Shown here in pieces: positions 20,084-33,400 of a stretch of DNA of 64,000 bases. The notes under the pieces are model-generated. The model had not been told where the DNA came from and made no database searches. It saw only the letters and a program-made list of their open reading frames with translations. The position numbers were made by a program, and so were the translations under genes. Position 1 is the stretch's first letter. Each line of letters begins with the position of its first letter. Origin of the DNA: Lingula anatina (lineage: Eukaryota; Brachiopoda; Lingulata; Lingulida; Lingulidae). The stretch spans positions 1,012,169 through 1,076,168 of the forward strand of contig NW_019775391.1 in NCBI RefSeq assembly GCF_001039355.2. Direction: 5' to 3'.

Positions 20084-21346
20084 CTTGTGATTTTTGATAC
20101 GATTTAAGGTCAATTCAATTCAAAACTTTTAAGTTAAAACAGTTAAGTTAAAACAGTTAAAACTGTTAATCAGACTAAATTTTCTCAACACATGCAATCT
20201 ATCACACAAATATCAGTTTATTTATTACGCAGTTTTCTTCAAGTAAATTGATGTCCGTGACACAGACAGCAGTGCTTCACTTACAAAATTCACTCCTAGC
20301 AGTTATATTTTTTTAGCTTGATGAAAGTGATACGACAAATCTAATATATTGCCAAGTAAACAACAGCATAGTAAAGCAGTTTTTTTGTCAGATATCCTCT
20401 TTTCCGTGAAACATTCTAGAAGAAAAAGTAGTTTTCCTGAAACTTGTTTGCCACTGTTCTATCTTAAGTCCCAACATTTTCCTAACAGACCTACAATATT
20501 TCGTCACAGCAGGGTTTCAATCATTTTATCTCCAGTTGTCCAAAATTCATGCATTCACAATATGCACCTATGAACAACTCTGGTTTGATCTAATTTATAT
20601 GTAAAGTGCATAATTTTGTTCTTAAACATTCCTTTGAAATAAATAAAAATGTCATGCTCATTTACTTTATTGAAAACCTCAATTATAAACACTGGACTTT
20701 CTTTAAATAGAGCTACTTTGGTATTGAGAGAACAAAAAACTGCATTTGTGTGATAAAATAACTCCTATTCTTTCTGTGATACTGTAGGACTGAAAAAATC
20801 TACAAAAAGAACAAGATGTCCCCAATTTATCATAACCAACCATTTCTAACTGAAACTAAATTTTATTTACTTCCCTATAACACATCCAAATGCACACAAA
20901 TCTGAATATGCCAAACAAAACTATGACTCTTGTAGACACCTTACATGAGAGAGTCTCTTCTAATTATGAATTTGACACATTATTTTAGCTTTAGCTTGGA
21001 TACCACCGCATACCAATGTGCAGGCAATTTGGGAGTATTTTATTTCCAGCTGCTTTGTGTATGTGAAAGTCTGCTTCTACAGTGATCATTTTAGACCAGA
21101 AATCGAATACTAGGCGTGTCTCCAGTCAAGTTGGTTCCACCTAATTCAGTAAAACTCACCTCCAGCAGATCATCTGATAATGATTTGCTTACAACAGGAC
21201 ACCAAGCTACTACTAGTACCTCTGACAGTGCCATTTCTCCAGTCAGTATGACCTATGTCAGTACAACCATCTACTTGTACCAATAAATATAACCATGAGT
21301 GGGGCAACAGAGAGATTTGGTTTGCCGTCTTTGGTGAGCTTAATAC

Positions 21347-21415
21347 AGCAATTGTGTTGAATTCACAACAGCAACTGTGTTGAATTCACAACAGCAACTG
21401 TGTTGAACTCACAAT
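21347..21415 (+). repeat. 23-bp tandem repeat, three copies
   Basis: Units begin at 21347, 21370 and 21393, each a version of AGCAACTGTGTTGAATTCAC plus AAC; copies differ by one or two bases. It is probably inside the kelch gene 3' UTR. Confidence 0.9.
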
Positions 21416-21699
21416 GGGCAGCTAATCAAAGCAGACCAGTCTCATATATAGGCTGTACTTAAATAGGCAAGCCTCTATGGAAAGACAACTTAATACGCAC
21501 TGTTAGACGACCAGATTACAGAGACATTCCATTGGTCAAATGATCACATTTAAGTTGATTTCTAGACTAAAACCACCCCTGGTGAAGCATGCCAAGCCAG
21601 TTTTCATCAATGCCTAAATCTCCACTTTGCCTTTGCTCTCTCCCTGTGTTTTAGGGGTAACAGAGGTGAGCTCGGAGTGATCTCCGAGACTCGGGGGAG

Positions 21700-23796
21700 C
21701 TACTCCTGGACACAGTCCAAATACCAAGGCAATTTCAACACACAGTGTCCCACGCCAGTCATGCTTCTGGGCAGTGCCCCCAGCGTCTCCCACGTCCCCA
21801 TGGTCAGATCATACTTGGAAACCATTTTCTGTCCAGTTTTAGTCTGTACATTATACCCTCCTAGGACAAATATGGAGTTTTGGAACACCACACAGCTGGC
21901 CTCTTTGTGTGAGATAGACATTGGGGCGATCACTGTCCACTGATCAGTGTCAGGGTCGTAACACTCAGACTGCATCACAGGCTGTGCTTGCTGGTTGGCG
22001 TTAAGGTTGCACCCTCCAAAGACAAATAAACGATCACGAGCTATGCACATGACGTGCCATGCACGCGGGGAGAGCATCGAGGTCATGTCCTCCCACTGGT
22101 TCAAGGTTGGATCGTAACGCTGCATGTCTGGTGTAAAATGGTTACTGCTGTAGCCGCCACTTACAAATATATGGTTTCCGTAAACTGCCCCAGCGTGAGC
22201 ATGGTACGATGTGGGCATAGCAGAGATTGGGGTCCAGGAGTTATCAGCAGGGTCATACATCTCTCCCGAGGCCAGGCTGCCTTCCTTGTATTTCCCACCT
22301 ATTGCAAACAGTTTATTGTTCAAGGCTCCAGAATAGAAATATGCCCGTTTGTTGATCATGGGAGCCACCTGAAACCAGGCATCGAACCTAGGGTCGTACC
22401 TCATGACAGAGTTTGTCGCGGACTCCCCATGCGCACACTGCGTAGTGCACCCTCCCATGACGTAGAGAAAATTGTTCATCACGACCACTTGCATGTGACT
22501 GAGAGCATGTGGTAAGCTCGCCATATGACGTCTATTCATCAAGCTACTGGCAGACATCTTGGCGTCGTAGACTAAAATTTCGTCATGCAGACCAGGAAAA
22601 GGGTGAATCTCACGACCACCTACGCTAATAAGTCTTTCTTCAAATGACCTCACGTGAGTGTTACTGGAATGATGCAGAGGCTGAGAGTGAGGGACGACGT
22701 GATAATTTAAAGCCTCCAACACCATCTCTCTCAGTTCCTTGATGTTCATCATGACATCTATACTCTGCACCTTCTGAACCAAATCAGCAGGACTGATCAA
22801 GGGAAACCTGATGTTGGTCATCAGAGCTACAATACACCTCTCCCTGTTCTGATCCATCCTAATCCACTCCCATGCCACCTGAAACAAATCTATCTCCTTC
22901 AATTTTAGAGTATCACAGCTTAGACAGCTCAAGATTTGGTCATAAGTGAGAAGGTGAAGGGTCCCCTCCAAAGCAATCTGCATCAAGTTCTGGGAGATAA
23001 AACTGTCAATCTGTTTCAGAGCATTATTCATGTTGTATAATTTAGCAGTGGTTATAAAATCGTAAAAATTCCCAGTGGTCATGCCACTTAGGAAGTTCTT
23101 TTCGCAAAACTCAATCACTGGTGTGACTTGTAAATGCGTGGCAGCTGCCGTGACGTCAAATATGTCATCTCCGTCTAAAGTGGTACTTGATGTATAGACT
23201 ATCTCCAGCACTTTATCCAAGCCCCTGGCGGTCACCCCTTTCAACTCGATCTCCCGCTGAGTGCTCTCCTTCATCCCACTCGTGAACATGGAACGGAAGT
23301 AATCTGAACATGATACCAGAATCACTTTGTGGACATCAAAGCGTTGAGCTGCAAAATAATTGTGTTTGGTTTTAGATATTACTGGATCATTTATACAATG
23401 GAACATAATAGGCAATATAAATGATTATAATATAAATAATATAAATCTACTGGATATAATTAAGGTTAAACATGCCTTTGCATAAAAAATTGTAACATTA
23501 AGTGGAATGATATTATGTCAACTTTATGCAATGTGTCAACAAATACATGTTAATGATGGACTATCATTTTATTTATACTTCTAAAAAAGAAAATTTTCTT
23601 TGAACAAAATATAATAGTCACCTTCAGCAATTAATGTCACATCACACAGTACTTTGTCTCTTTTGAGGTGGTTCAAGCCCTGCAGGATTTTGACACCATG
23701 TTCAGGGCGTATAGTGGGTTCAGCAACATCTTCAATCAAACCATCCTCGTAGCAGTCATTCATGATGCAGCGTCTTTTGGGGTCGGGACCACTCAT
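21700..23796 (-). CDS. BTB-BACK-kelch protein (KLHL family)
   Basis: Substrate adaptor of the cullin-3 ubiquitin ligase type. Two coding exons on the minus strand: 23796-23622 (start ATG at 23796, donor GTGACT) and 23348-21700, joined in phase to give 607 residues, a normal KLHL length. The BTB domain starts in exon 1 (CDVTLIAE) and continues in exon 2 (FDVHKVILVSCSDYFRSMF). BACK follows, with the family pattern LFQVAWEWIR...IRFPLISPADL. Six kelch-type blades are suggested by GG pairs (VMGGCT, FAIGGKYK, FVSGGY, FVFGGCN, FVLGGYN and ISVGGRE). A basic DPKRR stretch lies near the N terminus. From memory it is closest in layout to KLHL9/13, KLHL14 and KLHL26, but I cannot choose among them and give no symbol. 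It is transcribed toward ABCB10 and away from BRF1. Confidence 0.93.
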
Positions 23797-26387
23797 TGAC
23801 TTGCATCAGCTCTCACATGACACTTGGGAATTGAAATTAAAATGTTAAAATATTTTCTTACACACATTTTGGTTTCGCATTTATGGAGCCTAATTAAAAC
23901 AGAGGTTAAAATACTTACCCTGTTTGATATCTAAATTTCTTTTGTTTATAACTCCCATGGGCAATCCAAATATTTTGTCTCCAGTACTCCTTATTTTACA
24001 CTTTACGTATCCCTTATTGTTACAATATAGACAGAGAGATACAGGTTCCATTAAGACCAGATATGGTGATCCTATAGAAAATACTGAAATGTGCTTGGAT
24101 TGGATGACAAAATTAATATACACACACATCATATTTATATTTATAGTGATCAGAAGTAATGAAATTATGATTTTAAAGATAGGTTTGTGCCAAGAAAACA
24201 AGTCAGTTCATTAATAAATCCAATCTAAATCAAAGCTGTTCCTGGCAATATTACTGACCAAGAAGAGCCACTCGCCAACAAGGAAGTTGACCCAATGATG
24301 AACAAATTGTATTGATAATATTAATTACTTAGTAATATATTTTGATTTGATATCACCCTATTTTGTTTGGAATGACCATTTTCCCATGTTTACTTGTGAT
24401 TGGTCTGGTTTTTTCAAGTGTGTTCCGCTGTGTTGCTCTGTATTGCACAATTTAGGCACACCCTAATTACACTGATCAAACAAATTCCATCACTGTCAAT
24501 TTTGCACAGCACTGATTCCTAGCATATGGACAAATTGCATCATGGGTTTACCAATTCTGTGGATTCAAAAGTCTGTTGAAGGCTTGGCTGCATCCACCAC
24601 ATTTCTAACCAGTGCATAATTTCTTGTAAATATGAATGCTTACACACCACTAACACAGGAATCTTCATGCCACTGCAGTATGTGACTTGTTAAGTTAAGA
24701 GCGAGGCAGGGTTGAATGTCTTAAAGTCCCTATCCTATTTTTTAACCCCCAACAACAAAGAAATGCTTGATTCTCAAGCACAGCACTCAATAAACATAAA
24801 ATAAGAAGAAAGTTACTAATCAGTTTTAACAAAGGCAAATCCTGCCTGCAGAGTCGAGTGGTAGTGAGGCACTGGGGCAGTCAAAATTTTGGGAAAATGG
24901 TATACGTACTGGCAGCCTTAGGTTATTTACCTCTGGTATACGATATGGTTATTACGTGACTCGTTACATATACTCAACATGTACTGTTTCTCTTGGCGAT
25001 GAAACAGTGAACACAGACAAGAACGTGACAAAACATTTGGTTGCTGCTTCTGATACAACATACGTTTTAATACTATCAGTTTTACAATTAACTAGCGTAA
25101 ATGCCACAATCGGAATATATTACTTCAATGTACGTATTCTAGGCTACTTATAATATTGCTTACCGGTCTCTTGCACGGTCATGTTATTGCACATAAACAC
25201 AAATACATCAAATCGTCATCAACTTGTCTTAGCTAATGACATCATTTAGAAGGTAATATAATACACTACGTAAAGTTGAAGAAAACTTTATATATTTTAA
25301 ATTGTCTTCTTGAATGCAACTTGAGTAAATTGAATACTTTAACATGTGTATAGTATCACTCTTAGTAATTACAGGGATTTTATTTTAATACATTTGACAT
25401 ACTGCTAATATCATAATTTTTTATAAATTTCAATTCCCAAATTTACACGTGAAATATGTCTCCGGGACATTTGCGCCACCTATCGGAAGAGTCTGAAGTT
25501 GCCCACAGTTGCTCACATATTGCAACATGACGCTGTTGGAGATGGAATCACCGTGCATGTCTTCCACGTGAGATGCCATTGCCTGTCCAATGTAGCAATT
25601 TCTCCCTTGTGTCTTAGAGGATTAAAGAGAAGGTAAATGTTGTAGGTAATGAAGGAAACTGCAGAAGCAGTTCACTGGAGAGTGAAATATTTCTAAATAT
25701 TTTTTGTATTTTTAATTCCACGTATTTGCCCATCAATTATTCTCTTTTTATTTTTACAGCGAAATAGACTCATTTAAAACAAGTAACACTAACTATTTAA
25801 GATAGAAAAATGTTGTTATATGTGAATTTTCATTAAAATATCACAACTGGCAAGTTCATATTTATAAGCACAAAGATTGAAAGAACAGATGGTATCTCAA
25901 TTACTAAATTTATGTTAGCATGTAAAACTATATATGATAATTTATGGGGCTGAGGACAGAGAAGGGACTAAGTGCTTGGTTTGGGACAGTTGTATTTTAC
26001 CTCAACCCTTATACCAGCCATATAAACAGGATCAGGTGGAGAGCATTTTAAGAGAGAAACAACTCTATGGGGAATGTTACATAATTGATTGAGAATGTGA
26101 GATACTGTACCATTAAAAGTGGAGACCAGTAATGTAAAATCTATTCAAGAATATGTGAGTGCTAACAATGCTTTTGTGCTTTGGGTCAATGAACCAGATA
26201 TGAACCCCAGCTGCATAATGGTATCCCTTATCACACTCTTTTTATCAGTGCATAATATTGCAGTCAACACCTTATCGTAGTAATCTTAATTATAATTATA
26301 ATTATAATTATTTCATTAATGTACGTTATTGTTATATGGCATTTTATAAGAAAAATATAATGCATGTCCTCTTGTTAGTTGCAGACA
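23797..26387. other. Divergent spacer between the kelch gene and BRF1
   Basis: About 2.6 kb, head to head, with no convincing coding exon. It must hold both promoters. BRF1 probably has an upstream non-coding exon: TTGTTAGTTGCAG at 26372-26384 is a good acceptor ending three bases before the BRF1 ATG, and AAGAGAAG|GTAAAT at about 25632 is a possible matching donor. The short open frames here have no recognisable content. Confidence 0.5.
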
Positions 26388-27448
26388 ATGTCTAGTCGGG
26401 TGTGCCAGCACTGCGGTTGCAGTGAGATCGACACGGATGCTGCCCGTGGTGACGCCGTGTGCACCAGCTGTGGGTCTGTACTGGAGGACCAGATCATTGT
26501 CTCAGAGGTCCAGTTCCAAGAAAACTCAATAGGTGGCACCTCTGTCATTGGGCAGTATGTGTCTGCAGAAGGTGAGGTGAAGTTTGTGGTCGTTCACTTC
26601 CCTAGAGAATATCAAACCCTTGCGAAACCAGTTTCATCAGTGAATGAGTTTCCCCAAATCTTACCAGTAATGTTATTGTCGTTATGCACATTTTGGAGTT
26701 GGTTCTTTGTGTTTAAAGGCACTATTGTTAATTATATCTTTAACTATAAATTTATGCATTTTTTTTTGCACTGTAATGTTGGCAACTATGGTAAATGTAC
26801 TGGAGAATAATAAAACTGATAGGATGAAAGCCACTTACACCTGAATAAGTTGGAGCCAGAGTGACTGAACCAAGCAAGTGCCATAAGAATAAAGGTTTAG
26901 ACATTTCAATATAATTATTAATATTATTATTATTATTATTATTATTATTTAGGGAACAAGTCGCACAGCATGGGCAGTGGTTTCCATCATGGTTTTGGAA
27001 AGGAATCCCGGGCTGTCACTTTGCAAAATGGTAAGGTTTTAATACCTGGAAGGCATGCATAATTTCATATATGTATACTGACAGTCAATGAAAACGCATC
27101 ATTTATTTTTTTATAAACGCATCATAAAATTTATTATTTATAAATAATATTCAAGTTCCTTTGGAACATTAAGAAAATAACAGTTTTCGTGTGAAATATG
27201 ACCCATTATTCAGTCAAATAAGGGACTCTCTTATGACCAAACAAGTGCATTTGTACTCATTTATATGGTTGGAACCAATTCTTGGTAAAATAGTACAAGA
27301 AAGTTTTCTGATGCGTTTTCATTGACTGTCAGTACATATAAGGTGGTCTTTGTGTCAAGTTTAAAAGAATGAAGAATTCAGATGTTCAGTAGACCATTTC
27401 AACCTGTCTTCCAGATAGTTTTATATATGTATATGTTTGTATGTAGCT

Positions 27449-27488
<40 letters not shown>

Positions 27489-30400
27489 TTGTCTTTTTAA
27501 TGGTCCCCATCTTAAGACATGACACATTACACACAGTAATGTTTAGATATTTATTGATGCTATGTCATATTGATGATAACCCTTTTTTCACAGGAAAAAG
27601 AAATATCCAACAGCTGGCCTCACAGTTGAAGCTGAATCAACATTGTATAGAAATAGGTTACAACTTCTTCAAAATGGCTGTCAGTAAGCGCCTGACAAGG
27701 GGAAGAAAAACCAAACACGTTATAGCAGCCTGTTTATATTTAGTTTGCAGAACAGAAGGCACCCCACGTATCCTTTTTTTTCTGTGAATTTGATAATCAT
27801 GTTCAGCTGGCTTGGTTTAGCTCTGTAACTCTGATCAAGGTGGTACTTGAAATACCAAGGGAGGTAAGAGTAATTGAGGATTTAACAGATCAATAAGTTC
27901 CAGGCCCAGCTGTGAACTCTGTGATCCTGTTAATTAGGCTACCTGGCTGTAAAACGGTACTTTATCCTCCAATTCTTCAATGTGTATGGTGAAATCCTTA
28001 CTAGTATGCATATCAACCGTATTATCATGTCAAACCACAGATCTTGCAAATCAATAGTCAAAATGACATCCATCGAGTGCATTTTATTAACTGGATGATT
28101 TGGAAAAAAAATCCTTAACTTGCATTAGATATGCTGTTGGATTTTAGTGATATACTCCAAGTCAATGTGTACACACTGGGGAAAACATATCTCCACTTGT
28201 CTAGAGAACTGTGTATAAATGCACCAGCTATTGGTGAGTATACATTTCTTTATATAGGCAGTTCGGGGAAATATAATTTGTTTATTTATGTATTTATTTA
28301 TTTTTCCCAAAACTTAGCAAGTTCTAATATTTATCACTGGGATAAAATTTTGTATGGTCAAATACCAAAATTTATTTAGTCAGATTTATGTTTTGAAATA
28401 AATCAATGATAGATATGCTGAAAAAAATATTTTCTTTTTCTCTCTGTATCCAATTCAGAATTTACAAATTTTCTAAAATTTACTACGTATGCTTTATTTG
28501 GCATTACCACATTACTAGTATATAGGAATTATATGTTATGTTCAGAAATCAAAAACTTCCAAATCTGATGTACAAGTAGGCATATAATGACAAGAGATTT
28601 TAGTGATTTTCTTGTGAGGTACGTAGAATTTAATAGATAATCTGGTACGTTGTTGAATGCTTTAAGTGGAATAGATGTTGGACAGGGAAAATGATTTAAA
28701 ATGCCTTTAAGATAAATTACAAGCAGTATATGTCACCAAAATTTGCCCCCTGTGTTGAAAATATTGACACCGGTGAAAATGAGTAGATAGAAAAAGCTAC
28801 AATTATTCTAGTTATTTCGGAATAATTCATTTGATATATAATTTATCTGGAGTCCACCTTTTTAAAAGTGTGATATAATTTCACTTGAAACAAAACTGCC
28901 AAAGTCAACATTCACTGTATTTATTTGACTTTCAATGAATTAAATATACAGATATTGTCAGATCATTAGAAAAGTAAAGCCCAACTTTGAAAGTAATTGA
29001 CAGTATCACATGATCCACATATTTTGCCCACTTGTACCATCTTGGCTTCTACATGAAGAATAAAAGTCCTAACGAAACCACCTGTGCATAGGACCTTGCT
29101 AATAAGAACTATCAATTCATTGTAATCAAGATAACAATTAAAATAAACTGGTGGAAGATTTAAAAAGATCCCATGTGTGTCTATGTAGAATGATACTATT
29201 TTATGCAATTTAAGAATACTAGAGATATTTCCTTGAGTAATACTAGCTGTATAATAAATACATTGATAACATGTTTACTAGTTAACAATTATTTACTTCT
29301 AATTTATTAATTGTAAATATTTATTTGAAAAGGAATTATATTGAACATACAAAATGTATATCACAATATATATATAAATATTACCACCTATATACAAGAA
29401 AGCTCCACATATTCTACATGCCTCTTACCTTTGCCACTGCTCCTTTACATTGAGCAGCAATTACAGCTCTAAATTTAATAGCTGTTGAAGAAACAAACAG
29501 AAGAAAATTATAAATAAATATCATGCATCCTGCATGCAAGTGTACAGAAAAAGATGAGGTAATCAGTTTATTGACAACTCTTGATATGTGCCCGTTTTAA
29601 GTACAATTTCACTGTTATAACCACGCCTACGTAGGAGGGGTGAGAAACTACATGCTTAAAAATGAAATTCAAGTTGGAATGAAGCTGTGCTGGGCATGTT
29701 CAAAACAATCGTACGTTTAATACATTTTACTACATTATGCAACATTTGTACAGTTTGACAACATTTGCATTGTGTACACGTGTGAGAACTGCTATCCAAG
29801 GTCTACCCGTAGAAAATTATCTCAGGAATTTGTCCTCCCTGAACCCCTGTTCCATTTGTGCTGTCAGAGGAGCACTGGTACTGAAAAGTCACCTTTCCCA
29901 CCTGCACCTCCGCCATTCCCTCCTGCCCAAAATATGACAGTTCCGCCCCGTCCAGGATTGCACTGGCAGTGTAGAAAGCATCAGGCTCCACCTGGATGGG
30001 ATTCTCAAACATCACGGGAAATGTATTACTGGAGCCATCTGAGAAGAACTTGGTGGTCTTTTCTCCCAGAATTATCCCATTTTTCTTGAGCTCAATTTTA
30101 ACCCTGTACTCAGCAGATCCATTGCTAGAGCCGTATAAGCCAAACCCTGCGACAAAGATTCTCTTGTCTATAGAAAATTGTATGCTATCACAACGCCCTC
30201 TATATCTCCACTGGTTACTGCGATAAGCAGATGACTGAAAACGATGGCATCTGAAGGGTCTTAGTCCAACACGCGACTTAACAGGAAAAGGAAGCTGAGG
30301 CTTGTGTGTTGCTGTATACCACAGAAAAATATTATTAGTCTCCTTAAGAGTGAGAATCCCTGACTGAGCAGGGCCATTAGCGAAGTCTTCCAACTTCATG

Positions 30401-33400
30401 GATGGTATTCTTACCAAGTACAGAGCTGAGCCAAGGACTTTTCTCTTGTTTTGATTGGTCGGTTCCAAGTCTCTCCTAACGCACTCGGCCTCAGCCCATC
30501 TGCATGTTGCCTCAAAGATGGATGTCTCCTGTGAATGTAACGTCTCCCTCAAGAGGACAGTTTTCAGAGTTTCGTGGTCAATCTCGGCAAAACTTTCAGC
30601 TTTCAGTGCCTCTTCAGCCTGTGCATCAATCACCTCCCAGCATCTCAGCATCAGCTCGTGTTCCTCAAACAGCCTACTCTGGCTCAACAGGACACAGGCG
30701 TTCTTGGCGTTAAGACTGGTCTCTAGGAACTGGACACAAGCCTTAGCAAGATAGGGTACTATGTACTTCTTGGCCACATACAGGGTGGCTAACACTGTGT
30801 CTGGTTCCAAGTCTATGGCATCATAGTATAGGTACCTGAAATAATACACGAAGTTTTGTTTTGAAGACACATTTAGAAAAATGCCTTACTTTAAAACCAA
30901 TTATATACTTTTCTTTCATTACTGTTAATTGATTTATTTGAAAGTTGTTTATTAGTAATAATTAAATGAATTTTGTTGCATTCTTAAATTACTTTTAAAG
31001 AAATGAGTTTTTCAGTGAGTAGCAACATCATGATAAATTTTTTTTCAATGTCCAAAAACTCCAGTTCAAACAGTAAGCACAAAGTAGTATATCTATAAAT
31101 TGTGAAAATAGCCAGTATAAGTCACTAGTGGGCTTGATTTAGTCTTAAAGTGCAATTTAAGAACACAAATAGTCTTACATGATCTTAAAACATGAGTAAG
31201 ACCAATTCTAGTTTGACAGCCAATTAAGTTGTCTCCCCTTACACATTCTCCTATTGTGAGCAGAGGTGTCCTCCATTGTGAAGGGAGGTATCCCCCATTG
31301 TGAGGGGAGGAAACTGCTTGACCACTTAAGTAGATGTTAGATCATTTTTGATCTTAAAAGCAGATTCAGTCCATTTTAAGACTACTGCTGTAATGATTAA
31401 GATCGTGTAAGATCACTTGTGCACTTAAATTGCATTTTAAGACCAAATCTGGCCCACTAGTGAGTGCATACATGCCATGATCAGGCATTACTGAAGTAGG
31501 TCTTCAGTATAAGACCCTGTTCATTTAGATGATTCTAACCAAAATGAAGACAATTGAAACAATAGCCCAACTTACTTGAGTAAATTGAGAAATGCAGCAG
31601 GCTCCACATCAGGTATTGCTATCTCTGTCTTCCCATCAGCCAGTCCACCATAGAACATAGCAAAGAATACAGAGCTCCCTGTAGCCAGGTTATATTTATG
31701 AGCAGGTATTCGTTGTACACCACCAGTCGACTTCTGTCCCACAATGAACACTACGTCTGCCATGAGGTCATTATTACACATGGCAGCATTGCGTTCCTTA
31801 ACACTGGTGTAGTTGGACTGCCAGTTGAGTTCATTTGTACTGTGCATGGATTTGGGTCTGGGAGCCGGAAGACGAGGTCTGGGCTGGCGGCTGATGCCCA
31901 TGGTCTGACTCACTCCTGCCTTGTTTTCAGGGACCTCTTGGTTGACCTCATCATCATCAATATACTGCATCCTATCAGATATAACAAATATGTCTGGATT
32001 ACTCTTAGACATCTTTCTATTGGACATCAGAGTGAGAAATTTTGATACTAGGTGTGAGAAAATATAGACTAGCTCTCACAGTTCAGAATCATATGACTGG
32101 ATTTATTTATAACATTTATCTCCCTCACCCTGTCATGGTTTTGGACATTGATAAACAGCCTGGAGGTTTCTGCCTGCTATCCCAGATCATAGTTTGTTTG
32201 ATTAAGAAGATTATCATAAATTCCTCAATATTATGTCGACTGATATGTTATTCTCATACTTCTCCATACACTTGATAGTTATATAGGGACTGAATTTTCA
32301 TTCCATGCCCCATGTGCTAGTTGTAAATAAGTAATCAATGATATGTTTCATATGTTACAACTTATCAGATAGTGTGTATAAATTAGTCCTTTGGGAGATG
32401 AAATGTTATCAGACCAACCCTTCTGCATCACAAATTGCTACCTTGATTCCAGGTCAGCTTGATTAATAACACTAGCCCCTTTCTCTGTGCTTTTGTCATT
32501 GCTATGAAAAGTGTTTGTAACATATAAGTTATGATACAAACCAGTGATGTACTTACTTGAGTTGTTTAAATCTACTTCTGATCATTTTAGAATTAAACCT
32601 TGTTCTCTTCACACAGTAATTACAACCACACATCATTGTTTGTCATAGAGCAACACTTACAGCTTTAATCAAGTCCAATTCCAACTAGCTACAGGTAATC
32701 AGATACTTAGATTTTCCAAATTTAGACATACCCTTCTGGGGCACTCACCTCTAGAAAATGTATCAAATTGTAACTTAATTAGGTCAACTTTATAACATGG
32801 ATCTTACCTGCTTTAGATCATTTGTTTGGGTATAGAAGGGGGCAGGTGAATGAATTTAAATTCATAGAATATAAATTACCTGGTATGGGAGGCATGCATT
32901 GACTCGTCAGTATACATAATTGGTTTTTTTAAAGACTTCTGTTCAGTGTTCAGTTGACAGCCATCTTCTTTCATCCATGTAGTATCCCACAATGCACTAT
33001 TTCCAATTAGCATAATGTGAGATTGATGGCGCCATCTATCAGGCTAGAGCAAAACTAATCAATGCCTGTTTTGCTTGTGTTTATAAATTTTCTTATTTGA
33101 CTTTATTGCTTAATATTTATCAAATACTTCTCTTAATTACATTTCTTCAATTAATTTTATGAAATAAAAAAGTGGAGGAAAAACAGGAGTGAATGTGTGT
33201 ATAAACTGAATAAATAACTTAAATTTTTACAATCAATTTTTAAAATCTTTTTCCCTTTATGGTCTAAGTTTCTATTTTATATTTTCCATTTTAAGTTTTA
33301 TATAAATTTTATACAATATTGTCTTGTTTGTTTTGTAGATCCATGCCTACTCATTCAAAGATTCTCCCACAAGCTGGACTTTGAAGAGAAGACACATGAT

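Larger units (their letters stand above)
19575..21699. other. Convergent 3' regions of ABCB10 and the kelch gene
   Basis: No coding exon is visible. AATAAA at 20078-20083 (+) is a good end for ABCB10. For the minus-strand kelch gene, TTTATT (AATAAA on the minus strand) occurs at 20217-20222, 20221-20226 and 21039-21044, giving a 3' UTR of 0.65-1.5 kb. A 23-bp tandem repeat lies at 21347-21415. Confidence 0.55.

Noticed and set aside
22054-22515. 153-codon plus-strand frame over the kelch gene
   Set aside because: It is antisense to conserved kelch repeats and is a shadow of that coding sequence.
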